The position numbers and the translations under genes were made by a program. Below the pieces are notes generated by a model. That model saw only the letters and a program-made list of their open reading frames with translations. It was not told the DNA's origin and did no database searches. A stretch of DNA of 64,000 bases from contig NZ_SPQS01000010.1 in NCBI RefSeq assembly GCF_004570865.1, positions 240,002-304,001 of the forward strand, written 5' to 3'. This DNA is from Bradyrhizobium frederickii (lineage in GTDB: Bacteria; Pseudomonadota; Alphaproteobacteria; Rhizobiales; Xanthobacteraceae). Positions within the stretch are counted from its first letter, which is position 1; the number at the start of each line of letters is the position of its first letter. Shown piece by piece: positions 62,480 through 64,000 of the stretch.

Positions 62480-62515
62480 AAAAAGCCAACGGCCCGCCGC
62501 TCGGACGGGCCTGGC
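62480..62515 (-). terminator. terminator-like hairpin in the leader of the URC operon (possible attenuator)
   Basis: On the minus strand: GCCA-GGCCCG, 9-nt loop, CGGGCC-(GT bulge)-TGGC, directly followed by TTTTT. No minus-strand gene lies upstream (the next gene is on the plus strand), so it cannot be the end of another operon; it sits 12 bp before the urc1-like start codon, just upstream of its GGGAG. Confidence 0.65.
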
Positions 62516-62639
62516 TCGCTTGCGGCACGGCTCTCGGAACAGCCGGCGACGCAAGCTCAATCCAACATATTGTAACCCCGGCGAGCGACAGACAAGTTAA
62601 TCGTGCGCGGCCGCCGAGACCCGTTCAGCGCCCGTCCGG

Positions 62640-62700
62640 ATCGGCGAATGGCGCCAGAATGCTCCCTATATCTATGTAATTGCTATAATTTTTGAAGGGG
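62640..62700. promoter_or_regulatory. AT-rich divergent promoter region
   Basis: The 324-bp gap between the URC operon and the plus-strand PLP enzyme contains one AT-rich island (TATATCTATGTAATTGCTAT). TATAAT occurs at 62684-62689 on the plus strand; on the minus strand a TTCAAA and an AGATAT are 17 bp apart. The rest of the gap shows no gene. Confidence 0.45.
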
Positions 62701-62791
62701 CGGGCGGCGCCCCGGCGGCCCGAACTGGCGACTGGATAAAGCCTGCATATTCGGACATATCGACCGGATCGGCTCTATTCTGGAGACCCCC

Positions 62792-63913
<1,122 letters not shown>

Positions 63914-63924
63914 TTCGCCGGGCG

Positions 63925-63981
63925 AGTGTCCCGGACGCGCTGCAATGCCTTTGGCTTGCAGCGCCGAGCCGGGACCTAGAA
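63925..63981. repeat. partial intergenic inverted repeat at window end
   Basis: TGTCCCGGACGCGCTGCAAT ... GGCTTGCAGCGCCGAGCCGG GA: arms CGCTGCAA / TTGCAGCG and CCCGG / CCGGG form a hairpin. The element probably continues beyond or ends near the window edge. Confidence 0.6.
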
Positions 63982-64000
63982 GGCGGCACGGAGATTGGGC

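Overview
This 64 kb window is a gene-dense, GC-rich chromosomal segment that looks like Bradyrhizobium or a very close relative (Alphaproteobacteria, Nitrobacteraceae). The basis is the gene set (PutA without a DNA-binding domain facing an Lrp-type regulator, SorAB-type sulfite dehydrogenase, a CyaC-type redox cyclase, many acyl-CoA and CaiB/BaiF proteins), the strong GC3 bias that opens long meaningless antisense frames, and several families of palindromic intergenic repeats typical of bradyrhizobia. I see no tRNA, rRNA, CRISPR array, transposase, integrase or phage gene, so this reads as core or stable accessory chromosome rather than a mobile island.

Layout. 1-3.5 kb: end of a galactonate pathway (dgoK, dgoA), a quinone-dependent pyruvate oxidase (poxB) and a small duplicated membrane protein. 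3.6-8 kb: a double-hotdog thioesterase, a small conserved protein, an amidase-signature hydrolase and a cyanuric acid hydrolase/barbiturase family ring-opening amidohydrolase. 8-13 kb: tex, a His/Gly-rich exported protein and an OmpR-type two-component pair. 13-17.7 kb: a trypsin-fold/PDZ protein that has lost two catalytic residues, overlapping a LuxR-type regulator; a Tat-exported VOC protein; a DHDPS-family aldolase; and an intact HtrA-type protease. 17.8-23.6 kb: an orphan form II CoxL-like molybdoenzyme and a three-gene acyl-CoA operon. 23.8-29.3 kb: lemA and two TPM-domain genes, a bitopic coiled-coil protein, a single-CXXCH exported protein and a 54-residue membrane protein.

29.4-39.6 kb: a GST, a CaiB/BaiF CoA-transferase, putA with its divergent regulator, cspA, sorA/sorB and a heme/iron-sulfur adenylate cyclase. 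39.9-47.3 kb: an ArnT-like glycosyltransferase, ycjX/ycjF, a hemolysin III family protein, two SDR genes and a MarR regulator with a perfect 27-bp palindrome between it and the second SDR. 47.4-53.4 kb: an acyl-CoA dehydrogenase/CoA-transferase/hydratase operon followed by a benzoylformate decarboxylase homologue, with a divergent LysR gene. 53.8-56.5 kb: two tandem CYP153-like P450s. 56.9-59.2 kb: a DUF898/M48 peptidase pair. 59.2-62.5 kb: a URC-type uracil catabolic set (urc1-like, urc4/DUF1688, uracil phosphoribosyltransferase). 62.8-63.9 kb: a threonine-synthase-like PLP enzyme.

Most notable points: the URC-type operon with a terminator-like hairpin just ahead of the first start codon and an unusual PRPP loop in its phosphoribosyltransferase; the HtrA-like pseudoprotease translationally coupled to a LuxR regulator; the CyaC-like fusion of heme anchor, ferredoxin and cyclase; the uncharacterised LysR-linked CoA operon; and repeats that reach into reading frames at three gene ends. 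All functional calls are by eye from sequence motifs; no database search was run.
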